From Brachyhypopomus gauderio (taxonomy: Eukaryota > Chordata > Actinopteri > Gymnotiformes > Hypopomidae): DNA of 64,000 nucleotides. Below are positions 1 through 11,100 of this stretch, one piece after another. Within the stretch, counting starts at the first letter, position 1, and every line of letters begins with the position of its first letter. The notes beneath the pieces were generated by a model. That model was not told the origin of the DNA. It did no database searches and worked only from the letters and a program-made list of their open reading frames with translations. A program made the translations under genes and the position numbers. Location of the stretch: NCBI RefSeq assembly GCF_052324685.1, contig NW_027506900.1, forward strand, positions 89,501 to 153,500. Reading direction: 5' to 3'.

Positions 1-182
1 CCAATTGCTCCACCCATTTGTCCCGAACATCCATGATGGGAGCAAGTTCTTCATTTACATGCTAAGCATCTCTTGTCTCCCTACTATCAAAGCGGATCAC
101 CCTTGACAATACACGAAAGGTCAGACAACACATAAGTAGCACAAAAAATAGAATGACCAGACTCAACATCCCATAAGCAGGC

Positions 183-1000
183 AGTCGCATCCTCGTTACA
201 GCACACAGCCTTGTTACAGCACACAGCCTCGTTACAGCATGCAGCCTCATTACAGTACACATCCTCATTACAGTACACGTCCTCATTACAGCACGCATCC
301 TCATTACAGTACACATCCTCATTACAGTACACGTCCTCATTACAGCACGCATCCTCATTACAGTACACATCCTCATTACAGTACACGTCCTCATTACAGT
401 ACACATCCTCATTACAGCACGCAGCCTCATTACAGCACACATCCTCTTTACAGCACACATCCTCATTACAGTACACAGCCTCATTACAATACACACCCTC
501 ATTACAGCACACATCCTCATTACAGTACACATCCTCATTACAGCGCGCATCCTCATTACAGCACGCATCCTCATTACAGCACGCATCCTCATTACAGCAC
601 GCATCCTCATTACAGCACGCAGCCTCATTACAGCATGCAGCCTCATTACAGTACACGTCCTCATTACAGTACACATCCTCATTACAGCGTGCGTCCTCAT
701 TATAGTACACATCCTCATTACAGCACGCATCCTCATTATAGTACACATCCTCATTACAGCACGCAGCCTCATTACAGCACGCAGCCTCATTACAGTACAC
801 GTCCTCATTACAGTACACATCCTCTTTACAGCACGCATCCTCATTATAGTACACATCCTCATTACAGCACGCATCCTCATTATAGTACACATCCTCATTA
901 CAGCACGCAGCCTCTTTACAGCATGCAGCCTCATTATAGCATGCATCCTCATTACAGCATGTAGCCTCATTACAGTACACATCCGCATTATAGCACGTAG
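183..1000. repeat. 18-bp minisatellite, about 45 units
   Basis: Tandem array of an 18-bp unit of the form CAGYACRCATCCTCATTA. Unit subtypes (CAGTACACATCC, CAGTACACGTCC, CAGCACGCATCC, CAGCACGCAGCC) alternate, and between about 250 and 420 they form a three-unit, 54-bp higher-order repeat. Because 18 is a multiple of three and the unit has no stop in several frames, long open frames with 6-residue periodicity appear on both strands. They are not taken as genes. Confidence 0.95.
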
Positions 1001-1048
1001 CTGTGGATCCATCTCCATCCAGCTATCACCAAACAACTTCTGAAGTCT

Positions 1049-1050
<2 letters not shown>

Positions 1051-1099
<49 letters not shown>
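1051..1099. repeat. (GT)n microsatellite
   Basis: Uninterrupted GT run of about 24 units, just right of the 18-bp minisatellite. Confidence 0.98.
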
Positions 1100-1100
<1 letters not shown>

Positions 1101-1104
<4 letters not shown>

Positions 1105-2679
1105 ATGTTTTATGTGATGGATGCAACAGCAAGTATTCTATGCTGGGCCCATAACACTACAAATATCACTTTTAAATTAGAATAGACTAAAATAATTAAA
1201 AAATATTTTGTTGTGTTAAAATACAAAAAATTTGTTAAATTTGACCCAAACACTATATAAGGTTTAAGTCCATAGCTTGCTTTTGACAGATGCATTTTGG
1301 TCACCTGAATTTTTGGACTTGTGTTTAAGGTTTTGAATAAACCTCCAGTGACCTCCACTCTCAGAAAGTGCCTTATCCACAGCACCTTAAAGGATAAAAC
1401 CTCAGAATATAACCAGGGTTCCTCTCCCTGTCAAGATGGATTCGAGAGCATACATGTGTCATCCATCCAGCCTCCCGTCCCCAGTCTCAGCCTGTGTTGT
1501 GTAAGTCTGACCTGTGCAGGACACCCACTCACTCTGAGTGCTGACCCATGCCGGACACACAGTCCGAGTGCAGATCCATACACACACACACTCTCCGAAT
1601 GCTGTCTGAAACACATGCCAATGTGAATCAACCCTCTGCTGTAATTACTGCAGCCTTTTCCAGCTCACTGAGCTCCTCTAAGAGTGTGTTATTGAGATAG
1701 GTGCCAACCCCAGCAGAGGCCAGACGTGGTCCCTCCCACCGTCCCCTGTCCTGTGCCCCTCAGTCTGGTGCACAACATGGCAGTTCACATTCAGAAACTC
1801 TGTGCGCTAACCACAGAAGAAAGTCTGATGCCTTCAGTAACCTCAGAGGAAACAGAATATGTTTATTCAGCAATCATTTTGTTATTACTGAGAAGATACA
1901 GACTATTGAAGCATCAAATTAGGCAGTTCAATTTACACTGTAGTAGACACCATACCACTGAAAGGTCTATAAATCAAGACGGGAACGTTAGTCTGTAGGG
2001 GTGTGTGTGAATGTGCTATTTTGTGGCAGGATATCATCTAATAATTTAATGATAATGTTTTTCAGGTCAAAAGCAACAGATCTGGTGTGTTTAGCTCTAC
2101 ATTGTGACAGAAAGCAGTTTACTCATACATGTTTTAATTTGCAACTACTACAGGTTCCTTCAGAAACAGCAGGCATCCTTTCTCTGTCACACATCGCATT
2201 CTCTTAGGACGTTTTTCTTCTTATCCACTTATGTTGTGGATGTGCTCTGTTAGTTGCTAATACTGTACTGGTATAGTAGTACAGAGATAATTCAGCATAC
2301 AAAATCAAATTTTATTTGTTTGCTGTTATGTTGAGAGTATTTTGTAATTTAATAATGTATGCCAAATTAACACATCTAGCTCTATTTTTGATCTTTTAAC
2401 CAACACTAACACACTCAATGCTTTATTGTTGTTAATTACAACTAATTTACTAACAAGTTTTCTTTTCAGATATTGAGGTAGCAGAAATTTTTAAGTTAAC
2501 ATTGCCCCCTGTTGGCCAGTGGATGTATTGAATACTAAGACTCCTGTTCTGAAGTAAACCTTTTAATGCCAAGTGAATGTTTTTATACTGTATGAACACA
2601 CTTTATGTGTGGACACTTTTTAAGACCTCTTTATGGACACTACCCTCAAAAAATGGAATTTGGAAAATGTCTTATTATT

Positions 2680-2682
<3 letters not shown>
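1101..2682. other. No gene recognised
   Basis: AT-rich non-coding sequence with only short frames lacking splice context or familiar domains. Around 2500 there is a GCCCCCTGTTGGCCAG motif of the kind common in vertebrate interspersed repeats, but no element boundaries are visible. Confidence 0.6.

Positions 2683-2729
<47 letters not shown>
2683..2729. repeat. (AC)n microsatellite
   Basis: Uninterrupted AC run of about 23 units. Confidence 0.98.
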
Positions 2730-2731
<2 letters not shown>

Positions 2732-3383
2732 CTGGCATAACCACTATAAAACATATCCAGAACTGTTTGTCTTTGTGTGTCTGTGTATACACGATTAGCC
2801 TTTGTGCTACTATTTGTGATGCTGATGATGCACCTAATTTTCAATCAATGCATTAGCCAGTGACATGGAAAACTGCTCCGTTTTCTATGAAGTGTCAGTA
2901 TTGTCAAATGCAATATGCAACAGTGCCAGGACACCTAATCGCTCAGTCTTGTGTTCAAAACCACTGGCGGTCAAACAATCCATTTTCCTGCCTGCATTGA
3001 TTTTTCAGTTATTTCATCCACAACAAATTGAAGTCTTACATTTTATTATTTTATAGTATCAATTAAGGAAGTGAGGATTACTAATGATATTTAACATTAT
3101 TAGCAAGCCCACACAGTTTCCCCTTAAATCTCTGGCAGGGTAAAACTGTGGAAAACAGCCATAATGATGAGTGTAGATAAGTAGAACCATAAAGCCCAGG
3201 GTCTGTGGTTAATACCTTCAGGATGTGAGCACACTGACATCAGTAAGTCACCTCTCGTTTTTCCTCCGGTCAATAATTTCTGGGGTACAAAAAGCAACTG
3301 CGAGAAAACAAGCCAGCACAGTCGCTCCACCACTCCGAGGTCCTCACAGCAAGCACACTGCCTCAACAGTCTCCACAGTCTCG
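2730..3383 (+). promoter_or_regulatory. Presumed 5' flank and 5' UTR exon of the secreted peptide gene
   Basis: No coding exon is seen. A good splice donor (CTCGTAG then GTGAGT) follows 3383, and a good acceptor (TTTCTGGTAG) lies just before the start codon at 3496. This suggests a non-coding first exon ending at 3383. The transcription start is not determined; a TACAAAAAG stretch near 3287 is only a weak TATA candidate. Confidence 0.35.
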
Positions 3384-3495
3384 TAGGTGAGTTGGACAGC
3401 ATCTCAAGGATCCGGTGGTGTTTCTCCAGAGTTGGTTTTCCGAGGGAAGGTGCCCCTAAGCTGATTTATTTCTTATGTTTCTGGTAGGTTCTACC

Positions 3496-4622
3496 ATGCC
3501 ATGTCAGCTGAGCTTCGTGCAGGCTCTCCTGCTCCCAGCGCTGCTCTTTCAGTACACAGCCACGCTTCCTGCTCTGGGCAGGTAGGACCGCAACTCGTCT
3601 GCAGACTGGAGCCCGTCTCTCCATCTTACATCTCATAATTCTGTTCTCCTTCGTCTTTAGAGAGTTATAGAGAGCTTTAAAAACTCTCTTCCTGTTGAGA
3701 AACTCCAGGGTAAATCTCATGGCTTATAGAAACTGTGTTAATGTGAATGATGGGTAATGGTTTAGGGTTGTGTTTGAGCATCAGTGGGTCTACTACTTTG
3801 CGGTGCATGTTTCTGCTGTCAGGTGAACTGTGTGTTTTCACTGTAGGAGTATGGAGGATGAGGATAGCCTCATAAGAGTGGACAGTCTATCCTGCAGCAG
3901 ATGTTTGTGCACTAGAGACGAAACAGATGCAGGTGGCTCCGCTGAAGAAGATCAAGGGTGGGTTGGAGATTTCCTCGCTTTCTCTATCCACACTAGCACT
4001 GTGGACGAGTCCAGCTTTATGGAACCACATGCCAGACTGTTTTTAAGAAGACACAAGTATTCTAAAAGATTAGTTGAATGATAACTCTACATGTTAATTA
4101 ATGTGCTTAAATGCCGTTTGACTGTATTGCTCAAGTCTGTGGTGAATGGGAGTGTTGTGAAAATACTGTTTATAGGCACAGGGTTGTGAAGTTGCACACC
4201 AGGCAGCTGGGAGACCTGGAGTTCACCAACCGCTACGCTGAGCTACTTAAGTCTAAAGCCAAGCTCTCCTCTCTCTGCTCCTTCCTGCGGCGTATGCAGA
4301 ACAGCAGGAGGAGGTACGTCTCAGTGCGCAGACACAACTGCAGCCGGCGCTCAGTCACTGCTTTAGAACTTTCTGGAAATATCTAACCTGTAGATACTGT
4401 CCTTTTAAACTCTGACCTCAGTGTATTACTGGAACCTCAGATTCAGCAGTTATCCTGATTCTTCTGAGTATTCGTTACAGTGCTGAGATTAAATGTTAAT
4501 CTTTTGAAGGATTTCTGTACATGCTGTTTAATCTCCCCTGTGTTGTGTGCTTTCCCAGTGGAGATACAGAGAGAGTGAACACACTGATGAAGCAGTACAT
4601 GTGTGCCACCATGTACCAGTGA
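3496..4622 (+). CDS. Small secreted peptide precursor, candidate secretin/glucagon-superfamily hormone
   Basis: Four coding exons join in frame: 3496-3581, 3847-3957, 4176-4313 and 4559-4622 (399 nt, 132 residues). All have GT-AG borders in phase 2, which supports the model. Residues 1-28 form a classic signal peptide (MPCQLSFVQALLLPALLFQY...). Exon 2 is an acidic propeptide with two close cysteines. Exon 3 encodes LGDLEFTNRYAELL, in which D, F, T, N and Y have the spacing of the N-terminus of the secretin/GHRH/VIP family (D3, F6, T7, N8, Y10). The usual His1 is missing; a single Arg (HTR) precedes QLGD, and basic pairs (RRM, RRS) follow. Exon 4 ends CATMYQ and is followed by AATAAA at 4736. 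In mammals secretin lies immediately upstream of CDHR5 in the same orientation, exactly as here. The gene model is fairly secure; the family assignment is inference. Confidence 0.55.
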
Positions 4623-4735
4623 CACCCACAACATGCTCATGTCCAACAGTGCAAGATTGAACACAATAACCTGGTTACATTGGATAACTTATCAGACATT
4701 TATGACTATGCAGGACAAACTGCTGTATACTTGAC

Positions 4736-4741
4736 AATAAA
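4736..4741 (+). terminator. Poly(A) signal of the peptide gene
   Basis: AATAAA 114 nt after the stop codon. A duplicated copy lies near 13232 in unit 2. Confidence 0.6.
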
Positions 4742-4875
4742 TATTTCTTTTATCAAATCTGTCATGACTCTCATTAGTCATACACATGGGCATGGTAGTG
4801 GGGGGAAAATTGTACCTGAATACCCAAGGCCTGAGTAGGGACAGGGGCCCATTTTGCTGGTTTACTGGCATTCAA

Positions 4876-5255
4876 ATCAAAATCAAATCAAATTTTATTT
4901 ATATAGCGCTTTTTACAACAGTTGTTGTCACAAAGCAGCTTTACAAGTGCCGAGTCCTAGCCCCCAGTGAGCAAGCCAAAGGCGACAGTGGCAAGGAAAA
5001 ACTCCCTAGTTTTTGCATGAGGAAGAAACCTTGAGAGGAACCAAGACTCAGGGGGGGAACCCATCCTCCTCTGGCCGACACCGGTCACCATGACAACAAC
5101 AACAATATAGACAGAATGTAGACAGAATGTAAAAGATGCAATAATGTCCATTTAGACAGAATATAAAAGATGTAATAATGTCCATCATGGTGTAGGCATC
5201 CGGTTAGGCAGGAGGTGGCCGGCCCAGGATGGATCGCTTGTCTCTCCTCATCTCA
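4876..5255 (+). repeat. Interspersed fish repeat
   Basis: Begins AAATTTTATTTATATAGCGC and contains the familiar fish-repeat wording GAAACCTTGAGAGGAACCAA. A second copy lies at 31441-31765 at a different position relative to the duplication, so both are independent insertions. A 5' scrap also occurs at 6717-6745. No coding capacity or terminal repeats are seen. Confidence 0.7.
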
Positions 5256-5943
5256 TTATTCCTCAAGCAGGTGGGCAGCCATGTGGAGAAATGAAACAGG
5301 GAAAATTAGCTCTGTATGAGGACATGTACAGGACAGGTAAAATTATAAACATTTCTGGAGTGTGGCAGCAACTCCGGCACTAAGTTAAATTATTACAGCC
5401 TAGCTAAAAATTTGTAAGGTCCCACTGACATTGAGAGTGTACAGGGCCCAGTGGTCATACTCACTCTACTGTGGACATCTAGTGAAAATGCTTCTGTAAG
5501 ATTGAAAACTTGTGTGTCTGGGATGCTCTGCAGAAACAAATGGTGCATAAATAGTGTAGACTTTATACAAGGACAACATAGAGGAAAGGACACAAAAAAA
5601 ACTGTTTGACATACATGTTATTCATGCTTGAGGTTATTAGACATTAGACATTTATTAGTTTATATTAGTTGATAAGATTATTCAGAACCTCATGGATTTA
5701 CTGTAACCACCATGAATAAAGGATATATTACAAAGTTAATTTGGTCTGAACTAATTAGCTTGATTACACAGTGTAACCAAGGTAACATTAGCCTAAAATA
5801 TGAAAGGTCACATAAGCTGTTTATTTTAAACATCAGCATTAGCAATTTTTTCATTACAACACATTTACATTTAGTATGTGCTATATGAATATTGGTAATA
5901 AATGCATTTATTTTAAATGACCAAAAATTGCAGTTCTGTCTCA

Positions 5944-6361
5944 TGTCTAGCCCCACCCCCACCTGTCAAGTCTGTTATTGTTTATGTGGCCATGTGATAT
6001 CTGTCAGTCTCTGTCCCTCCTTGTGTTTTGTAACCCTGCCCCTCGTTATTGTGTTCAGGTGTTCCTTGTTTTGTTTGGTGTATTTAAACCCCTTGTTTGG
6101 TCAAGTCTGTGCTGTTCATTGTTGTTTCTACCACAGTCTTATGGTCCATGTTTTTGAGTAGTCCAAAGCGTAGTCAGTGTTGTCTTTGTTGTGTTGTGTC
6201 TGAGCCTTAGTTAAGTGTTGGAAAATGTCTTTGTTTAATTCTCTGTCTAATCTGACCCTGGACTGCCTACATGACTATGATTTTGTTTTGCCCTTTATTA
6301 AACCTCACTCCTCTCAACATTTACATCCACGTCATCGCTCCACGACACCCCAGGCGTGTCA
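5944..6361 (+). mobile_element. Putative solo LTR, unit 1 copy
   Basis: A block starting near TCATGTCTAGCCCCACCC and ending near CAGGCGTGTCA has LTR-like architecture: a TATTTAAA box near 6078 and a TTTATTAAA poly(A)-type signal near 6294. No internal retroelement region adjoins it. The same block is at 30786-31208 in unit 2, so insertion predates the duplication. It is followed by a short (TCC)n run, about 6487-6513. Confidence 0.45.
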
Positions 6362-6762
6362 TTGTCAACTAGTTTAAAGAGCCTGCCAAGAACTTCCTGG
6401 AACTCTCCGAAGGATGCAGGAATCACGTGACCATCAAACCTTTTGAATTTGTGTTAGTGCTCTCAACTGCTCTGCTCAGTGAGACCTACCTCCTCCTCCT
6501 CCTCCTCCTCCTTCTGTTCTCGTGTAATTATGCCCTCTCCTCATTCTCTTCCCCCTACCCTTTTTTTTTATCATTTTTGAAAAAGTGTAATGCGGGTCAA
6601 CTCTAGCACAATATATTTGAACCTCTGGAACACGCAAAAAAATCTGTAAACCAAATCTGTAACCAAATCATATGCCAGTTATCATCTCAAAAGAAACACC
6701 TAAGACATATTTTTCAAGTCAAATTTATTTATATAACGCTTTAAATAAATGCTCCGGTTTAG

Positions 6763-6846
6763 GCTTATAGCACCTGGTATTCCCAGGCGGTCTCCCATCC
6801 AAGTACTAACCAGGCCCAAACCTGCTTAGCTTCCAAGGTCAGATGA
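6763..6846 (-). pseudogene. 5S rRNA-derived fragment (3' part)
   Basis: The reverse complement matches the 3' two-thirds of vertebrate 5S rRNA: GAAGCTAAGCAGG, TTAGTACTTGGATGGGAGAC and GGGAATACCAGGTGCTATAAGC can be read with few changes. The 5' part is missing, so it is not a functional gene. It may be a 5S pseudogene or the head of a 5S-derived SINE. It is flanked by a fish repeat scrap (6717-6745) and a (TA)n run (about 6846-6861), and is absent from unit 2. Confidence 0.85.
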
Positions 6847-6861
6847 TATATATATATATAT

Positions 6862-7483
6862 TATCCAGTTAATCGGGAATGAGATTGGGTCCGGACAGGA
6901 CTGCGTTCAGGTCCGGATCTGGACCGCGGTCCGCCAGTTGAGGACCTCTGGTTTACAGCATCCAATTAGAAGACCATTACAGTAGTCCAATCTTGACGAG
7001 ACAAAAGCATGGACCAGCTTCTCTGCATCAGCTAATGAAAGTAAATGTCTCAGCTTGGTGATATTATGTAAATGGAAAAAGGCAGCCTTAGTGACTCTGC
7101 ATATATGTGTGTCAAATGAAAAATCCAAATCAATAGTGACACCTAAGCTTTTTGCAGTAAATTTAAGTGTCACAGAAAAGCCATCTAGGGTGAGGGGAAT
7201 ATCAGCCCAATTGCTTCTAGCAGCATTGGGTCCAAGAATCAACACCTCAGTCTTATTGGAATTTATTCGAAGAAAATTAGTTTTTATGTCCTGGACGCAG
7301 TTCTCAATTTTGAGAGTAGTATTGATATCATCTGGATTAGAAAATATATACAATATATACAACTGAGTATCATCTGCGTAGCAATGGAAGCTAATACCAT
7401 GGCTACAAATGATATTGCCCAGCGGTAGCATATACAATGAGAATAATATGGGGCCCTATACAGATCCTTGTGGGATACCATAT
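6862..7483 (-). mobile_element. L2-like LINE fragment, reverse transcriptase C-terminal part
   Basis: The minus-strand frame contains the RT catalytic motif YADDTQLY, followed by LRINSNKTEVLILGP, SLGVTIDLDFSF and SSRLDYCNGLL, characteristic of L2/CR1-type LINEs in fish. Just upstream (7440-7480) GIPQGSV and GPILFSLYMLPLG can be recognised with damage. The copy is 5'-truncated and lacks the endonuclease. It lies only in unit 1, so it inserted after the duplication or was lost from unit 2. Confidence 0.85.
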
Positions 7484-8133
7484 TTTACCTTTGTATGTTC
7501 TAAACATTTGTACATTTGTATTTTTCTTGTTTTCTTACTTTTTTTCTGCTCTTTGTTGGTCTGGAATGTTTTTTACTTCCTGCAATACTTTAATAGAAAT
7601 AGCAGATAAGAGAGCAAGAGATGGCACATGTCCTATCGGTATGGATAAGAGTTCCAGTAAAGCAGTGCTGTATTTATAATCTCCACAGTGTGCTAAAGAT
7701 CTCATCTCAGCCCTAAACCATCTCAGCCAGACTTTAGAAATGCATCATACTTAGTGCTGTTTCTCTCTCTCTCTCTCTCCCTTTCATTCTTGATACATAC
7801 TTATGATGGAAACATTGGACATGTGGTATTAGTCTCTCTCTTCTTTTATGGTATGTTTCCACCGATGCCCAACAGTAAAAGCTTGAAGTAACAGTTGCTT
7901 ATGTGTATGGTACATGGTGAAGGTTTGGTACCATTGCATAATAAGTACCTCCACATAGACAGGTATGTAATTGGTGGTGGGGGGGCAGTCCATAGTGTTT
8001 ATGGCCAATAAAGCACAGATAAGGTCTCATCTGAAAGTTGGGTCTGAATCCAGCTGTGTCTTATCCGCCCACACAAAAACAGTTGCATAGATGAGAATCA
8101 GACAGCAGAGACATCCTAATGAAACACGGAGCA
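7484..8133 (+). promoter_or_regulatory. 5' flank of cdhr5 copy A
   Basis: No gene is visible. The stretch is homologous to 32160-32870 upstream of copy B, so both copies carried their promoter region through the duplication. It contains a short (CT)n tract near 7763. No TATA box convincing enough to call is seen. Confidence 0.4.
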
Positions 8134-11100
8134 ATGGATTTAAAACAGCTTAATTTTTCACTTCAAACGGTTTTCTGTCTACTGGTCATGTTCTCTACCA
8201 ACACTTTTGGTCAAACGTGTAAGTGCTGCATGTGCAAATATAATATGTTGGTGTCTAACGTGAAGGTTAAAAAATAGTCTCTAAAGTTTGATTTTGGTTA
8301 ACATTAGGTCTATTGACATACAGCTCAGTTGTAGAAGTGCACAATGAAATCATAAAGGTGTCTTTTATTGATGAAATAATTGGGCCTTTACAAAGAAACA
8401 TGTTCACTCTAAATGATGAAGAAATCTTTCACACATTTGACCTATTATAGGATTTTTTGGGTTGAATTATTTGCATTATTTGTGCTTGCAATGATGTATG
8501 TTGGGCCAATACCAACACCTCAATTAGCCTAATTAAAACAAATCAGAATTTCACGAACAGTACTGTAGTGTAGAGTAGACTTATGTTTAATAGATGTCCA
8601 GGAAATGGCTGACTGTGAATTATAATTTTGTAAATTGTAAATATTTTTGGTAAAATCTCCCACAAATTGTTTTTGTTTTAAAAGTCCATATACAGAACAT
8701 GATCTAGCAATTAAATGTGATTTTGAATCTGAAAAATTTTTTCATCTCTTGTCACAGTGTGCTCAGTTAAAGAAACCGTAGTTTCATTCAAAGAGAACAA
8801 CACTATAGGGGCTGAAGTCACTAGAGTAACCACTGATGAGGGGGTGAGCCTTACTATCACAGTCAACCCAGAGGAGGCTTTTGGCTTAAATGGCAATATG
8901 CTTGTAGCAGTAAAAATACTGGACAGAGAGGTAAGTACACCTTTAATCATTTTCACTTTTGTTTGTAATTTACAGACTGAGAGACATGAAACTGATAACC
9001 CAATACAAAATAGATTATTTTAAAATATAACTTAATATTTCATACATCTATTCTAGTCCATATATGTACTTCCTGTAGGTCTGGTTGTTTGTTTATATAT
9101 TCACCCGTCTCGTTAACATAAATGTTAGGCTTGTTATGTGTATCGTATATAATGTGTGTGTTAGTCGTATTCCGTGCTCATCTTTATTGAGTGTATACTC
9201 TGTGTGACCCGCTATGTGTGTATTAATCGTTACATGTGTATGCTAAGCGCTAACTGTGCAGAAATATTAAATAAAACCTTTGTAAATGAACGCTCTTGGC
9301 ATCCTATACACCCCCTCGCATTATATTATTAATGTTAAATTAACTAGATTATAATTAATTATTTCTGTTTCTATTGCTCCAGTTTCTATTAAATGATTAC
9401 AACCTTTAGCCTACTTGGATTAACAGCTTTATATTAATGCATTTGTTCCAGTCCCCCAAACAACCCGATCTTTTGGTCAAGATAGAGTGTAGAAAGGATG
9501 GTGAAATTCCGGTAGGTTCCAATGTTTGATCACTTGGTTTTTTTCTTTTGTAATTACAAAAGGCTTATTAAGACTGTATCTACAATCACTATTGTTATGT
9601 TGGTGTAAACTTTGATCATGATCTGCTGGTCTCTTCAGGATACTCTGCGAGTGTTTGTGGTTTTGAGAGACATTAATGATAATCCTCCAGTGTTTGCACA
9701 AAGCCAGTACAATCTGGAAGTTGATGAGGTAATGTCACACCCCACATCTACTGGGATTTGTGAGTGCTACTGGTAACTGCCTACTAAACATTTGTGTTGT
9801 TTCTTATGATTAGCTATCCAAAGTTGATACAAGCATTGGTAAAATAGAGGCTACCGACATTGATTTTGACACTCGGCTGTACTATTTTCTTCAGTCTCCA
9901 GAGGTAAAGCCTTGTAATATTTCTGGTTTTATTTCTATTTATATAATTGCTTTACTAAACAATCATGTCAAAGTCTAAACTGTTTCAAATTGTCTGATCT
10001 TAGCCTAAAAGCACTAATACCTCCGTTACTCTCCCTCCCTCTACCCTTCCCACTCTTTTTCCATCCCTTTCTCTCCCAGGATGAATTTAGGCTCAAAAGT
10101 AAATTCGAACCAGTGATTCTAACAAACAAGATCTTGTATCATGACACCACTCCAGAAGTCACATTGACTCTCTTTGCTCAGGTATGTATTATGTATTTTA
10201 GATTCATGAGTAACAGGCATTCTGAGTATAAGTGATATAAGGTCTCAAATAGGTTATTCTAATTGTGAGGTTCTCTGTCCACATACCTGTTGATCTTTAT
10301 GCCCTGAGAGACTGTTGTCTAACCCCATTTCAACTGGGCATTTCAGGACACAGCCTTGAAAACACCTCAGTCACCATCTCACACTGCCTCCACCACCATT
10401 AAAGTCACTGTTGTAGACATAAACAACCGTCCACCATGGTTTCAGCCTTGCACAGAGATCAATGTCAACTCTGCCTTATTCTGCCTCAACTCTGGCTACG
10501 AAGGGACAGTCAACTTAAATGAGCAAGTAGTGCGTACTCCCCACCATACTTCTAATAATGACACTACCCATGTTGCTGGCTGCAGTTATGAGACATGTTT
10601 AGCATATTTTTAATATCTGTCTGCCTAATATAGACCTGCTGATGGAGAGTAAAGTTTATTAGCATAGTCTGTGTTCTCCAAATAAATGAATGAGGTTGCT
10701 TCCGTAATCACAGACTGGTGCTTTGCCATTGGAGCCTGGTCCACTATATGCCATTGATGGAGACAAAGACAGGAACGATCCAATCACATATGAGATTATT
10801 GGAGGTCAGACAACAGATCTGATATTTTTATATTGTGTAATCACAATTAACTCATGTGGTCTAATGTATGTCTGCTCCGTCCAGCATCTGTTGAGTGGTT
10901 TGACTCTGTGTCTGACCTTGAGCAGGAAATGAAAATGGATTCTTCCTTATAAATACTGAGACTGGGAGTATTACTATGCAGAAACCAGTGAATGTAGCAG
11001 GACCTATCATATTGTCAGTCATGGTAAGAAAATGCTTCATTTATAAAATAGGACCACATAAATATGGTATTTATAATAAACATTTTATAAATTGCAGAGA

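Noticed and set aside
183-1000. Regular repeats considered as a CRISPR array.
   Set aside because: No unique spacers; it is a pure tandem repeat in vertebrate DNA.
62-1132. Long open frames of 356 and 297 codons on the minus strand and 241 codons on the plus strand.
   Set aside because: They are translations of the 18-bp minisatellite in alternative frames, with pure 6-residue periodicity and no gene context.
3124-3402. Minus-strand 92-codon frame upstream of the peptide gene.
   Set aside because: No splice or domain support, and it overlaps the probable 5' UTR exon of the plus-strand gene.
3959-4081. Read-through of peptide-gene exon 2 ending RHKYSKRLVE, considered as the true C-terminus.
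   Set aside because: A good donor at 3957 and phase-matched downstream exons with the family-like motif make the spliced form more likely; the read-through would be an intron-retained form.
8310-8460. Frame resembling an extra exon between cdhr5 exons 1 and 2 (VEEHNEIITVSFIDE in copy B).
   Set aside because: Not needed for phase, lacks clear acceptor and donor in copy A, and the copy B version is cut by a hAT. It was not placed in the gene model, although it is similar in both copies.
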